From assembly GCA_013400115.1 (NCBI GenBank), contig VXBP01001095.1, positions 400,043 through 464,042 on the forward strand: 64,000 nucleotides of DNA, given 5' to 3'. The position numbers were made by a program, and so were the translations under genes. Within the stretch, counting starts at the first letter, position 1, and every line of letters starts with the position of its first letter. Origin of the DNA: Rhinopomastus cyanomelas (taxonomy: Eukaryota; Chordata; Aves; Bucerotiformes; Rhinopomastidae). Under the pieces are notes generated by a model, which saw only the letters and a program-made list of their open reading frames with translations, was not told the DNA's origin and made no database searches. Positions 1 through 11,324 of the stretch are shown here, piece after piece.

Positions 1-181
1 GGAAGTGGAGTCATCTTCCTTTTCTCTGTGAGTGCTGAGGAGTCACCTGCAGGTGACCTCGGAGGAAGCATCTGCAGGGGCTCACAGGGATGAGCCAGTC
101 CTGACCCTCAGACACCCCATGGCTCACACACCTCAGTGACACCAACAGCACCTCCCTCCCCATGGATGCCAGAGGTGCTGC

Positions 182-332
182 CTGTGTTCACAGCCCCCAC
201 TCAGGAACCAGTCACACCAGCACACAGATACTCTGTGTTCAGAGCATCCACTCAGGTACCAGTCACACAAGTACACAGATACTCTGTGTTCACGGCACCC
301 ACTCAGGAACCAGTCACACCAGTACACAGATG
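182..332. repeat. Minisatellite, 51-bp unit, 3 copies
   Basis: Units starting with ctgtgttca at 182, 233 and 284 have an exact 51-bp period. Because 51 is a multiple of 3, open frames run through it on both strands. I see no domain and do not call a gene. Confidence 0.9.
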
Positions 333-928
333 CAAGGCGTATGTGATGCTTTTACTGCTGTGTGATCCTGCAGGCACCTGCGGGAGTCCCACTGTGTTTT
401 CCCCTCTCCCCAGTGGGGCCCGGTGGCAGAGTGCCCGTGGGTCCCCGCCGGGCACACTCCGTCCCGCCATGCCCCGACACCCGGTTCATGGCTCTAATCA
501 GGTAAAAGGGTTTCAGCGGGCAGATGGCTGTAAATCTTCTGAGCTTCGAGCCCCTTTCCAGCCTCAGGTTGCCACTTGGCTGCTTGCCAAATGGCTTGGC
601 CAGGCTTCCTATGGACGTGCCAGACGTTCTTGGAGCAGCTCCGGAGGTGCTCTGGCCGTCTGTCCGAATCACCGGGGTGAATGTTTAGCGCCGCCTGAGA
701 CTGCTGCTCGAACCTGTTGCCTAACGCACGGGGGGCTCAGGGAGGTGGGTCACCCCCCAGCTCATCGTGGGGGTCACCCAGCCAGACTACCTGGACTAGC
801 TGGACCAGAGCCCTCCCTGCTGTGGGATGTGCAGGGGCTGAGCTCAGCCTGGTGGTTCCTGCAGGGTTAACTCTGCAGAGGCTCTGCCTGCTCCCTGCCT
901 GAGGAGCTCTGTCAGAGCACGCACATCT
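333..928. other. Non-coding, unique sequence
   Basis: GC-rich unique DNA between two minisatellites. An open frame crosses it but has no recognisable domain and begins inside the 51-bp array, so I do not call a gene. Confidence 0.4.
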
Positions 929-1041
929 GTCCAGATGTGTTAGGGCTGAGTGTGCCTGTCCAGATGTGTTAGGGCTGAGTGTGCCTGTCCAGATGTGTTA
1001 AGGCTGAGTGTGCCTATCCAGATGTGTTAGGGCTGAGCAGA
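929..1041. repeat. Minisatellite, 29-bp unit, 4 copies
   Basis: Unit gtccagatgtgttagggctg plus nine bases begins at 929, 958, 987 and 1,016. The last copy diverges after 21 bases. Confidence 0.92.
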
Positions 1042-2037
1042 CCAGCTCCTGCCAGATGTGTCCCTGCACCGTCCCCGTCTCACTGGGTGCGATGGCAGAG
1101 GTGGGTGCTGCCCCTCGCACCCCCCATCACTCACCCACCCCAGGACAGTCCTGGTGTAAATCTCAGGACCAGCAGATGAGTGGAGCAACCTGCAGGGGTT
1201 GGTGGGGCTGGAGAGTGACCCTCAGAAAGGAAACGGTCCTCACACTGGTCCCAGTTTGCTCATGGGGATACAGGGAGAGCTTCAGCCCCGTTCCCTGCAC
1301 TGTGTGGGGCATCAGGGTGAGAAAATACAGGGGGGCGGAGAAGCAGCTGGAAACGAGGGGGAAACAAGGGGGTTTCTGTATGATGACAAAATCTCAGACT
1401 GGTTGAGGTTGGCAGGGAGCTCAGAAGTCACCTCTCACCCGTTCAGGTTGCCCGGAGCCCCGTCGTTCTGGTTAATGCCCCCATAATCACCGCTAACGCT
1501 GCAGATGTGCCCGGCTCCTCCTGCAAACACTCCCCCTCCGCTTCGTGTCCCCCAAGACCCACGAGGTCTTAGAACAGACCCGGCTCGGAGTAACCCCCTG
1601 CCTAACCCCGGGTTTCCTCTTCAAGCCGTAAAGAGGTTTCTTTTGTTTGCAGAGAAAACCCATCCAGCTCAGATCAGGGACCGGGGGGACGGGGATGTTG
1701 GCTCCGCAGCCACACAGCTGCATCGCAGAACTGGGGGGGCTCTGTGGGATGGGCAGAGGCTGCAGCCCCTCACCCCTGGCCTCTTTCGGGCTGGAGGGAG
1801 GCAGATCCGTGGGCAAGGAGGGCACTTGTGGTGCGGGAGGTGCTATAGCAACCGGGAGAAGGTGCTTGGAAGCAGCCGAGAGGGGAAGTACATGAAGGAA
1901 AAGCACCGGTGGGAAGCAGAGTGATGGTGAAAGGGGTGTAGGACCTCGCGATCCCTGGCTGTGGGGTGGGGAACCTGGTGCTGGAGCATCTCGGGGGTCG
2001 TTTGTCCTATGGTAGGAGTTGAAGGGACCTCTGGAGA
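1042..2037. other. Non-coding, unique sequence
   Basis: No gene, RNA or repeat family is recognised. Several short frames on both strands overlap each other and show no domain. Confidence 0.4.
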
Positions 2038-2362
2038 CAGAATCATTGAATCATTAGGGATTGGAAGGGACCTCGAAAGATCATCTAGTCCAATCCCCCT
2101 GCAGAGCAGGATCCCCTAGATTCAGTCACACAGGAACACATCCAGGCAGGTTCTAAACATCTCCAGAGAAGGAGACTCCACAACCCCCCTGGGCAGCCCC
2201 TCCAGGGCTCTGTCACCCTCACTGGGCAGAGGTTCCTCTCACATTGATGTGGAACCTCCTCTGCTCCAGCTCACACCCCTCATCCTATCACCAGATGCCC
2301 CTGAGCAGATCCTGGCTCCATCCTCCCGACACCCACCCCTCACATATCTACAGACACCAATT
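2038..2362 (-). mobile_element. CR1 LINE 3' fragment
   Basis: Reads as antisense CR1. The tail (aatcattagggattggaag) is at the left, followed by antisense of the last 90 or so codons of the ORF2 reverse transcriptase. It is 5'-truncated near 2,362. Confidence 0.93.
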
Positions 2363-2885
2363 CCCACTCCCAAAAGGAAGCTGAAGGTAGCTCAAGCCCA
2401 GGGTCCCCTGGTGCCGGCGCGTCCCACTCTGGCAGCTGCCAGACCCCGTCCTGGGCACCTCGGCCGCCTTTCCCCCACGACGATTGATTTTCCTTCCCCG
2501 CTCCCCGCCGGCAGCCCTGCTCTCGCGGCCGTGTGCTGGCAGGATTGATCTGAGATGAAGTTCCCCGCAGTGACGGCCTCTGCTTTTGTGCTCTCCTTGT
2601 CTATTTTCCGCCTCGCTGAGCCCAGAAAAACTCTCCGGCTCCTGGCCCTGCCAGGGGGCCCCGGTGCAGCCAACGCTCAGCTGCCGGCTGGGGGTCCCAC
2701 CGCGGGCAGGGAGAAAACTCACCTTCTGACAGGGCTGTTTTTACTTCCAGTGGAAGCCTGCTGCGCCCAGGCGGAGGGCGGTCGGTGGCCGGCGCCCAGG
2801 TTCTCCACATCAGAACATTCTCCACATCGGAGGTTCTCCACATCAGAGTGTTGGGTGGCTTTGCAGCCCCATTGGTGATAGACTG
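2363..2885. other. Gene-free stretch with CpG-rich candidate conserved element (about 2,405-2,690)
   Basis: CpG-dense sequence surrounds an AT-richer core near 2,520-2,620. The triplet-like run at 2,803-2,850 repeats ttctccacatc(a/g) three times with a period of about 18 bp. No coding domain is seen. Confidence 0.4.
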
Positions 2886-3222
2886 AGGGATGACCCCGTT
2901 ATTGTTGATCGATGTGTGAAGGGTGGGATGGAGCCAGGCTCTGCTCAGGGGCTGTTGATGATGGCACAAGAGGCAACGGGTGTGAGCTGGAGCAGAAGAG
3001 GTTCCACATCAGTGTGAGAAGGACCTTCTTCACCGTGAGAGTGACAGAGCCCTGGAAGGGGCTGCCTAGGGGGGTTGTGGAGTCTCCTTCACTGGAGATG
3101 TTTCAAACCCACCTGGATGTGTTCCCGTGTGACTTGTTCTAGGTGATCCTGCTGTGACAGAGGGATTGGACTGGATGATCTTTCAAGGTCCCTTCCAGCC
3201 CCTAATGTTCTGTGATTCTGTG
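2886..3222 (+). mobile_element. CR1 LINE 3' fragment
   Basis: Sense CR1: degraded ORF2 C-terminus (VTEPWKGLPRGVVESPSLE-like frame), then the terminal stretch ending in ttctgtgattctgtga. Confidence 0.94.
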
Positions 3223-3368
3223 AGATGTTTCAAACCCTCCTGGAGATGTTCCTGGTCATCCCTGGCGGGACTGAAGTGAGGTGTGGAGCTGGCGCTTAGG
3301 GACAGGGTTTGAGGGTGACCTGGCAGTGCTGGGGCCAAGGCTGGACTTGAGGAGCTTCAAGGACTCTT

Positions 3369-3590
3369 CATAGAATCACAGACTGGGTGGGTTGGAAGGG
3401 AGCTCAGAGCTCAGCCGGTGCCAACCCCCTGCCATGAGCAGCGACACCTCTCATCAGAGCAGGGTGCCCAGAGTCCCACCCAACCTGGCCTTGGACACTG
3501 CCAGGGATGGAGTAGCCACAACTCTCTTTGGGCAACCTGTTCCAGGGCCTCAGCAGCCTCACAGGGAGGGGTTTCTGCCTCAGATCTGAA
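3369..3590 (-). mobile_element. CR1 LINE 3' fragment, older subfamily
   Basis: Antisense CR1 with catagaatcacag tail and the subfamily marker ccatgagcagcgacacc. Truncated near 3,590. The same subfamily recurs at 30,311. Confidence 0.88.
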
Positions 3591-4281
3591 CATTGCAGTA
3601 GGAGTGATGGTTCCCCCGGGCAACCTCGCGCGGTGGCAACAGCCTCTCTAACCAACGCGACACCGCTCGCGTCGAGAGCAGATGTATTCAATGTCAGCAT
3701 TGTGTCTCACAAACCCACCCAACCAAAGACCTCCTGGGATCCTGTGGGAATCGGTGTCAGAAACCCACAAGGTGCATGAGAACCACCCAAGGGCCAGAGC
3801 CTGCTGCTTCCTGCCAGATGCAGGACCTGGCTGACACCTCGGTGGGTTTCTCCCCCTTGAAGCAGAGGTGCAGCCCTCAGCAGGGCTGAGGCAGGGGATG
3901 GGGACATGGGCTGAAGTGGGGTCACTGCCAGCTCCCTCCTCTTGGGTTCAGCCAGTTCTTGGGCTCCTTTAGGACTTTTCTAACATCTGCTCCTGGAGTG
4001 GCTGCTGCTGTTTTCCCAGCAGGATGGAGGTCATTAGGACAACTGCTCCTGCTGGTCATGTAGGTTCGTTTGGGGTGGAGAAAGGCAGAGAGAAGCTGTT
4101 GCTCAGAGGACAACGTGGTTATGAGCTGGGAAAGGACCCCCAGGGGTGCTGGAGGAGGTGAGGACATGGTTCTGCTCCTTTGGAGAGAGAAGGAGCACAG
4201 ATCTAGGGAGCAAGCCCCCTGTTTGCCAGGCTGTGGTGCTCACTTGCTCCATGAGCTCACACGCACTAGTGGTCAGAATTC
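3591..4281. other. Non-coding, unique sequence
   Basis: No gene or repeat recognised. The region is moderately GC-rich with no long domain-bearing frame. Confidence 0.4.
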
Positions 4282-4822
4282 ACAGAGTCATAGAACCACA
4301 GGGCTGGAAGGGACCTCCAAAGAGCACCCAGTCCAACCCCTCTGTACCAAACAGGGCCAGCACTCATCAGACCAGGTTGCACAGAGCCATGTCCAGCCTG
4401 ACCTTGAATGGCTGCAGGGATGGAGCCTCTGACACCTCTGTGGGCAGCCTGTTCCTGGGGTCTCCCACCCTCAGATTCAAGACCTTTTTCCTCCTGTCTA
4501 GCCTCATTCTGCCCCTTTCCAGCTTCAAACCAGGACCCCCTCATCCTATTGTTCCCTGCCCTTGGGACCAGCCTTCCCCACCCTTCTGACAGCCCTTACC
4601 AGGGGTTGGAAGGTCACTATCAGGTCCCCCCAAAGCCTTCTGCTCCCCAGGCTGAACCCCAGCTCCCTCAGCCTGTCCCCAGAGCAGAGGGGCTCTAGCC
4701 ACCTGATCATTTTGGTGACCTCTAGACCCACTCCAACAGCTCCTCACCCTTGTGCTGGGGGTTCAGAACCAGACGCAGGACTTTGAGTGAGGTCTCACCA
4801 GAGCAGAGCAGAGGGGCAGAAC
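4282..4822 (-). mobile_element. CR1 LINE 3' fragment (about 540 bp)
   Basis: Antisense CR1 from the tail (tcatagaaccacag) through the ORF2 C-terminus to the segment encoding the PLCSALVRPH-like motif at the right end. It stops where a duplicated sequence around an N base begins. Confidence 0.93.
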
Positions 4823-4975
4823 CTGCTGGGCAGCGACGGCACAACTGGAGCCCCAGTTCCTTCTGCGTCCCAGCAAGGCTTTNCGGGCAGCGACAGCACA
4901 ACCGCGCGCCGGCTCCGTTGAGGAGCCCCAGTTCCTTCTGCGTCCCAGCAAGGCTTTTCCAGCTCGCTCCAGGTT
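4823..4975. repeat. Duplicated block around an ambiguous base (N at 4,883)
   Basis: About 36 bases starting gagccccagttcc occur at 4,848 and again at 4,922; gggcagcgac also occurs on both sides of the N. This looks like a contig join with unresolved overlap, not biology. Confidence 0.7.
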
Positions 4976-5231
4976 TGCTCCACAGAGCATCCCCGGAGCA
5001 GGAGCAGGACCCTCCCACCTCCAAGCTGCCACCCCACCCAGCAAAACCGAGCCCTGCTGCTGCTCTGCTTGGCAAATACGTTCCAGCTCGTGGCGAGCGA
5101 TGCCAGGTCACTGTAGTTAACAAACACACGCAGGCTGATGCCTCCTGGAGCTGTCGCTCCGGCGGTTGAGATCGCAGCTGGAAGGTCTTGATCTGGGATC
5201 AGGTCAATTTGGGGAGGGGAAAGAGCCAGAG
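4976..5231. other. Non-coding, unique sequence
   Basis: Short unique stretch between the duplicated block and the next CR1. Nothing recognised. Confidence 0.4.
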
Positions 5232-5700
5232 AATCCTGGAATCATTAAGATTGGAAGAGACCTTCAAGATCATCCAATACAACTGCCTACCCCAACCCCA
5301 TCCTGGCCACTAAACCCTGTTCTCCAGGGCCACAGCTGTTGAACCCCAATGGGGACGGCAACTCCTGCCTCCCCGGGCAGCCTGTTCCAACCCCTGATCA
5401 CTCTGTCAGGGAAGAGGTTTCTCCTGATGTCTGATCAACCCTCCCCTGGCACCTCTTGAGGCTGTTTCCTCTTGTCCCATCGCTTGTGGCCTGGGAGAAG
5501 AGACTAAACCTCTCCTCCCTCCACCCTCGTGTCAGGCAGCTGCAGACAGCGATGAGGGCTCCCCTCAACCTCCTTCTCTCCAGGCTAACTAGCCCCAGCT
5601 CCCTCAGCCTCTCCCCATCAGTTCTGTCCTCCAGGTCCCTCATCAGCTTCGTTGCCCTCCTCTGGAACCTCCTCATCCCTGCGACATCCTTCCTGTGACC
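5232..5700 (-). mobile_element. CR1 LINE 3' fragment (about 470 bp)
   Basis: Antisense CR1. The minus strand still has an open frame of about 100 residues from the ORF2 C-terminus, with RRATKLMRDLEDR and ERLRELGLVSLERRRLRG. The tail is at 5,232. Confidence 0.95.
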
Positions 5701-6410
5701 CCAGTCCTCAAGAGGAGGCTTCATCAGTGCTCAGCAGAAGTGCTGAGAAGAAGGAGGACCTGCAGCTTCTCCCTGGGTGGAGGTGATGGGGAAGGGTCTG
5801 GCCACCTGCACAGTCCCCAGTGCCACCTCACAGGATGCTTTGCCCACCTCTGCCTACAGGTGGGTGGCTGGGGGGCGGCACTGGTGGGGGATCTAGCGCA
5901 GAGCTGTGCCGGTGCCGGCCGAACGCCGCTGCCTTCCCAATCTCCTCCGGCCGGCAGGAGTCTAATAAAACAAGTCCACATGTTACAAAATCAATTTCCT
6001 CTCTATTAATTTGGGTCTCTTAAGATTTATCATCGGCTTTCATCACCAGATTAAAAGCAACTGGCAAAGGCTCAAATAACCTTTTAATTCCGAGCTGGGA
6101 GCCAGGATCCAGCCACACGGAGCCGCGTCCTCCAGGGAGGGGGGCTCTGCCCGCGTGGGACGGGGTCCAGCACCCCAAGTTCAGCCGGGGAACGGGCACA
6201 TCCCTGCCTGTCCTCCCCACAGCCAACCTCAGCTTGGACTGTGATGCCTCTGCCTCCAGCATCTGCCTGGGCTGGGACATCTGCGCTCCGGGTTGTGGCC
6301 TCGAGTCATCGCGATTGGCATGGTGACCGCTGGGTCCTGAGGATCGGGGGGTGGCCCTGGGGGGAGAAGACCCCTGCGGGACAGGGGCTGGGCGACAGCG
6401 GAGGCCCCCG
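5701..6410. other. Gene-free stretch with candidate conserved non-coding element (about 5,940-6,110)
   Basis: An AT-rich island (ttcctctctattaatttggg, then accttttaattccgagc) sits inside GC-rich DNA. The sharp composition change without repeat similarity fits an enhancer-like element. No coding potential is seen. Confidence 0.4.
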
Positions 6411-7098
6411 GCATCAAATGGGGATGAAATGGAGGAAACTGGGGGCAAAATGGGGACAAACTGGGGATGAAATGGGGGAAAAATGGGGGGGAAATGAGAA
6501 CAAACTGGGGATGGAATGGGTGGGGAAATGGGGATGAAATGGGGACAAACTGGGGATGAGATGGGGGAAATGGGGAAGAAATGGGGACAAAATAGGGGAA
6601 AAATAGAGAGAAAACAGGATAAACTGGGGATGAAATGGGGGAAAACTGAGGGTGAAATGGGGCAAAATGGGGACAAACGGGATGAAATGGGGAAAAACAG
6701 GGGTGAAATGGGAACAAAATGGGGGAAATGGGGTGAAATGGGGGCAAAATGGGGACAAACTGGAGATGAAATAGGGATGAAATGGGGGCAAAATAGGGAC
6801 AAAATGTCAGCAAAATGGGAACAAAATGGGGACAAACTGGGGATGAAATGGGGGGAAATGGAGGTGAAATGGGGAAAAAACAGAGGCAAAATGGGAACAA
6901 AATAGAGACAAAATGGGAACAAACTGGGGATGAAATGGGGGAAACATGAGGGTAAAATAGGGACAAACTGGGGATGAAATGGAAACAAACTGGAAACAAA
7001 ATGGAGATAGACTGGGGATGAAATTGGGGCAAAACTGGGAGGAAAAGAGGCCAAATGAGAACAAACAAGGTTAAATTGGGGACAAAACGCAGACAAAA
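6411..7098. repeat. G-rich tandem array, aaatggggacaaactggggatg-type
   Basis: About 690 bp of degenerate units of about 15-17 bp built from aaatgggg, acaaactgggg and atg. The minus strand is nearly free of stop codons, which produces spurious frames over 300 residues made of Phe, Pro, His, Ser and Ile. Many GGGG runs could fold as G-quadruplexes. Confidence 0.93.
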
Positions 7099-7689
7099 GG
7101 TGCCCAGAGCCTTCTCCCTCGCAGCCTCCCCACTGCCCCAGGACAGAGGGTCTTGACCCCCTGGCAGCCCCGCGGAGGGAGCGTCCAGCTCGTTTTTTGT
7201 TTTCAGGAGCATTTTCCACATTAAAATTCTTTTTCCACTGGACAGAGCAGTTTTCCCCAGGTTCCCCGGGTCGTTCGTTAGGTTCTGGTGGCCACATCTG
7301 GCCTGAACTGATCAAAACTTCCTTCCTGCTGCCTGGAGAGACAAGAGTCCCCCCTCCCAGCAGTTCACAGCTGGGTGTCCGAGGATCCTTTCACACTCAC
7401 GCAGCGGCTGGCTCTCAGCGACTGGGGCCACCTGGCCACGTCTCCTCGGTGGTCCGTGAAGGTCCTCCAGAGTGAGACTTGGCACGAGCTGCAGTCTGCT
7501 CTGGGCTGTTCTTCACTTTGACTTTATGTTTCATCCTTTATATTTCTTTTCTTCTTTTCTTTGTCTTCTTATTTTTTATGATTTTCTCTTATTTTTTCCT
7601 TTTCTTATTTTGTGATTAATAGGAGGGATGAGTCTCCTGGGGAGCCTGACAGAGGGACTCAGGGGCTGCTGCAGTTTGTCCACAGCTAT
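7099..7689. other. Gene-free stretch ending in a pyrimidine/T-rich tract (about 7,515-7,620)
   Basis: Unique sequence, then about 105 bp rich in ttttctt and tattttt. No gene recognised. It separates two tandem arrays. Confidence 0.5.
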
Positions 7690-8325
7690 CAAGTGCTGCT
7701 CCAGCCCCTCTACATCACTCCAGACCCACCACAACTCTCCAGTTCCACCACATCACTCCAGTCCCACCACATTCCTCCAGCCAGATCACATTGCTCCAAC
7801 CCCATCACATGGCTCCAGATCCACAACATCTCTGCAGATCCAACACAACTCTCCAGCCCCATCACATCGCTCCAGCCCCACCACATCTCTCCAGCCCCAT
7901 CACATTGCTCCAGCTCCACAACATCTCTGCAGATCCAACACAACTCTCCAGCCCCATCACATCGCTCCAGCCCCACCACATCTCTCCAGCTCTACCACAA
8001 CTCTCCAGCTCCACCACATCACTCCAGTCCCACCACATCTCTCCAGCCCCATCACATTGCTCCAGCTCCACAACCTCTCTCCAGATCCAACACAACTCTC
8101 CAGCCCCACCACATCACTCCAGCTCCCTCACATCTCTCCAGCCCCACTATGTTGCTCCAGGCCCACCACATCTATCCAACTCCACCACATCTCTCCAGCC
8201 CCAACACATCTATCCAGCTCCACCACATCTCTCCAGCCCCACCACATTTCCTCAGCCCCACCACATCTCCCTCTGGCCCCACCACATCACTCCGACTCAG
8301 TCACACCACCCCACCCCTATCCTTT
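7690..8325. repeat. Tandem array, 19-bp unit ccagccccatcacatcgct
   Basis: About 33 units of 19 bp with variants (cagctccaccacatctctc and others). A 95-bp higher-order period is seen between gcagatccaacacaactc at 7,834 and 7,929. The unit carries no stop triplet in any plus-strand phase, so three overlapping frames of about 190-310 residues run through it; none is a real gene. Confidence 0.93.
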
Positions 8326-8637
8326 TCCAAGTCAGGAAACACAGAGGGGAAAAACTCTCCAGAAAGTGAAAGTGGAGCCAGCGGGGATGCTGACAGAGGA
8401 GGATGTGATGATGCACATCCCCACCCACCCCAGGCAAGCATCGGACCCTGGCTCTCATGTGTGAAACATCAGAGGAGCAGACTCCTCTCTGGTCTTTGGA
8501 AAAGTCCCTTTGTTGGGTTTTTTAATGATGATTTATGTGGTTGACCCAGGCAGCCCCCAGTGACCTGCTCATGGGAGCAGAGACCATGAACCAGGAAGAC
8601 CTCCCAGGGTTTGGCTGAGAAAGGAGCTGCTGCTGTT
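8326..8637. other. Non-coding, unique sequence
   Basis: Short flank between the 19-bp array and the next CR1. Nothing recognised. Confidence 0.4.
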
Positions 8638-9023
8638 AGAATCATAGACTGGCCCAGGCTGGAAGGGACCTCCAAAGGGCAGCCAGCCCGAGCCACCTGC
8701 AGGGATCAGGGGCAGCCTCAACCAGATCAGCCCTGCCCAGCCTCCCCTTGAAGATCTCCAGGGATGGGGTCTCAACCACCTCCCTGGGCAACCTGTTCCA
8801 GTGTTCAAGCCCCCTCCTGCTGAAGAGCTTCTTCTCCACAGCCCATTTCAATCTGCCCTTCTCTACTGTGAAACCATCGCCCCTTGGAAAGCAGCCCCTC
8901 TGCAGCCTTCTTGTAGCCCCTTCAAGGACTGGAAGGTCACTGTTGGGTCCCCCCAGAGCCTTCTCTTCTCCAGGCTGGACAACCCCAGCTCCCTCAGCCT
9001 GTCCCCACAGCAGAGGGGCTGGA
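8638..9023 (-). mobile_element. CR1 LINE 3' fragment
   Basis: Antisense CR1. The minus strand encodes a frame containing GLEHWNRLPREVVETPSLEI, a typical CR1 ORF2 C-terminal motif. Tail near 8,638. Confidence 0.95.
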
Positions 9024-11324
9024 GTAGAGCTCATAGCTCACATCTAGACCCCCCCCCCCGACTAAACATCACCTCTTCCCCGCTCCTGAATTCCCAGTAA
9101 GAGGCTCAGCCCTGCTCACGATGCTCCGGAGAAAACTCCAGTGAGTTACTGGGGCAAAGCCTATCAACCCCAAAGCACCCACCAGCACCGGGATCACAAT
9201 CCCAGCCCCGTCACCCCCCTGCTCCACCACCCAGCCCTTACCCAGTGCTTTGGGAAACACGAACCGGTGCCTGGGAGTGATTTATGGGGACAAGCAGCCG
9301 ACGTCTGCATCGAACCAGCCTCCCCGTCGATGGTTGTCCCCAGAGCTGCCGCCTCTGTGATTAAAGGAGCAGGGAGGGACTGGGGAGGGACTGGGGCTGC
9401 TGGGGGAAGCAGCAGGCTGGAGAGGTGGGAATCTGCTTCTTCCACTGCAGGAAGGAGCCGAAATGAGGATAAAAGGGGACGCCCGGGCTTGTGTGGGGCA
9501 TCTGAATTTTAGGTGCCAGAGGGGGATCAGGGAATAGTTGGGGCTGGAAGGGACCGTCAGAGCCCACCCAGTCCAACCCCACCTGCCGCTCCGTCGGATC
9601 CTGGGGGTGACGCTGCGGCGGCAGCACGGGGGGTCCTGGGTGGATGCGCTGGGCGCCCTCCGTGGGTGTGGGGAGGGGGAAGGATGCTGCGAGCGGGGAG
9701 TGAACGACTACACAGCTCCGAAGTGACAGAAGGAGCCCATTTAAATCCAGAGCAAAGGTTAATGATATCCTGACAGCAGCCTCTGCTCCTCGCAGACCTG
9801 CGGTGGGAAATCGCAGCTGAGTGACGGCGCCGGGAGCCGGGGGTGGCAGGGACGGGGATGGCGAGTGCGCTGGGGACGGCAGCAGCGGCTCGGCTGACAG
9901 GCAGAAGGTTGTGAGTGGGTGACAGATGTTTATCTGGGTTACTTTGCAATCAGAAGGAAGCAGTTCTGTTGGCCCGGTCTGTTCAGTAGCCATTGTTTGC
10001 AAGGTGTGAGCCTTCCTCCCATGGGCTTGGGGATGCAGAAAGGGTGGGGGTCCAGCTCTGCTTTGGGCAAGTAGCTGCAGAAGGAAGATGGTGGCGGTTG
10101 TAACAATAAAGGTTTCTTTTATTTTCCCCTCATCTCTCATCCATCTGCTCTGCGAATCGTTTCCTCCTTCCCAGGGCAGCGATGGAGACCTCACCAGGGG
10201 TTTCCTGGAGGGGGAAAACCCAAAGGATGCCTGGGTACAGCTCACCCCTGGCAGCTGTTGGGTGGGGGCTCTCCCCTCTCTCTGCTGGTGCAGAGGGCCC
10301 AGCTTCCTTCTGCTGACACTGGGACCGGCTCAGGGATCACTGGGGAGCACAACCTGTGCTGCAGGGGCTGAGTTTCAGGCTGAGCGGGGAGGGGACGTGA
10401 GGATGCTCCCTGTGCAGAGACCAGACCTCAGCTCAGATCTTCTGGGTGGCTGAAGCTCCTTCATCCCTAAAAGGAGGCACCGTGGCTCCCTCACCATCAG
10501 CAGCGGCCGGTCTCCTTCCCCCCAGAAAGGCTCCCTCTCCCCTTCCACTCTCGTTAGAGCCAGGAGCCCGGTGCTCTGCAGCTTCCTGAGCTATTCCCGA
10601 GCAGCATCCCACGGGATCCGGAGCAGAAATGCCTCTTCTTTGAAGGCCCCACACCAAAGCCTGGATCAGAGCTTTGAACCCACCACGTGGCATCGCCCCG
10701 AATGATTCATGTTAAACACTCACTCCTGGCGGCGCTGGGACCTGGGCTCCCCGGGCTCTGCTGGAGAGCGGGGAGCAGGGTGAGAGCATCTCCCGGGGGT
10801 GTTTGGGGGATGCCCATAGATCTGCAGAGCCCCCGGGAGCTGCATTGCTCATTAATGGGATGGGGCATGAGGAGGGGGACAGTCCTGAGTCCCTGGAAAA
10901 GGGCTGCAACGGGATCCATCCTGCTCTGGGGGAGCAGCAGGGAGTAGCCACCATCCTGCTATCGACAGCACCGTGAGCTTTGTTCTGTGGCCACAAATTG
11001 ATGCTCTAAGTAGTCAGCTGCAAATTTCAAGGGAAACCAAAGCTTTGGCTTGGAGCAAACACCTCGTCCTGCTTCTGTGTTCCCTGGGAGCAATGGAGCT
11101 CCTCCTTCCTCCACCTCCTCCCTCTTTGGAAAGGATGAAAAGTGAAGGCAGTGGGATTTTGGTTGTGATTTAGGGCCAATCTGGTCCCACCTTGCAGGGG
11201 AGGATGATGAGGGTGGAGAAGGAGCAGAGAAGAAAAAGAGATGGGGATGTGTGAGTGTGGGGTGCTGGGGTCCCTGCTCACCTCTATCTGTGGACATCAG
11301 GTTGGGGCTGGGGGATGGATAAAC
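9024..11324. other. 2.3-kb gene-free stretch with a weak CR1 relic and candidate conserved islands
   Basis: Starts with a C homopolymer near 9,050. A diverged antisense CR1 tail lies at about 9,530-9,590. AT-richer islands occur at about 9,720-9,780 (catttaaatcc) and 10,090-10,150 (gttgtaacaataaagg). A minus-strand frame of nearly 300 residues (9,361-10,245) is proline- and serine-rich without domain or conserved motif; I do not call it. Confidence 0.4.

Noticed and set aside
136..870. Plus-strand frame of 244 residues near the window start
   Set aside because: It starts inside a 51-bp minisatellite, has no domain, and overlaps other frames; repeat length divisible by three explains the openness.
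6020..7315. Minus-strand frame of 431 residues
   Set aside because: It runs through the G-rich tandem array; the product is a monotonous Phe/Pro/His/Ser/Ile string and shorter overlapping frames exist in other phases.
7612..8544. Plus-strand frames of 310, 278 and 192 residues
   Set aside because: All three phases are open because the 19-bp unit has no stop triplet; no domain, only repeated Ser/Pro/His/Thr words.
9361..10245. Minus-strand frame of 294 residues
   Set aside because: Proline- and serine-rich without motif, contains a diverged CR1 tail in antisense, and shows no sign of a signal peptide or domain.
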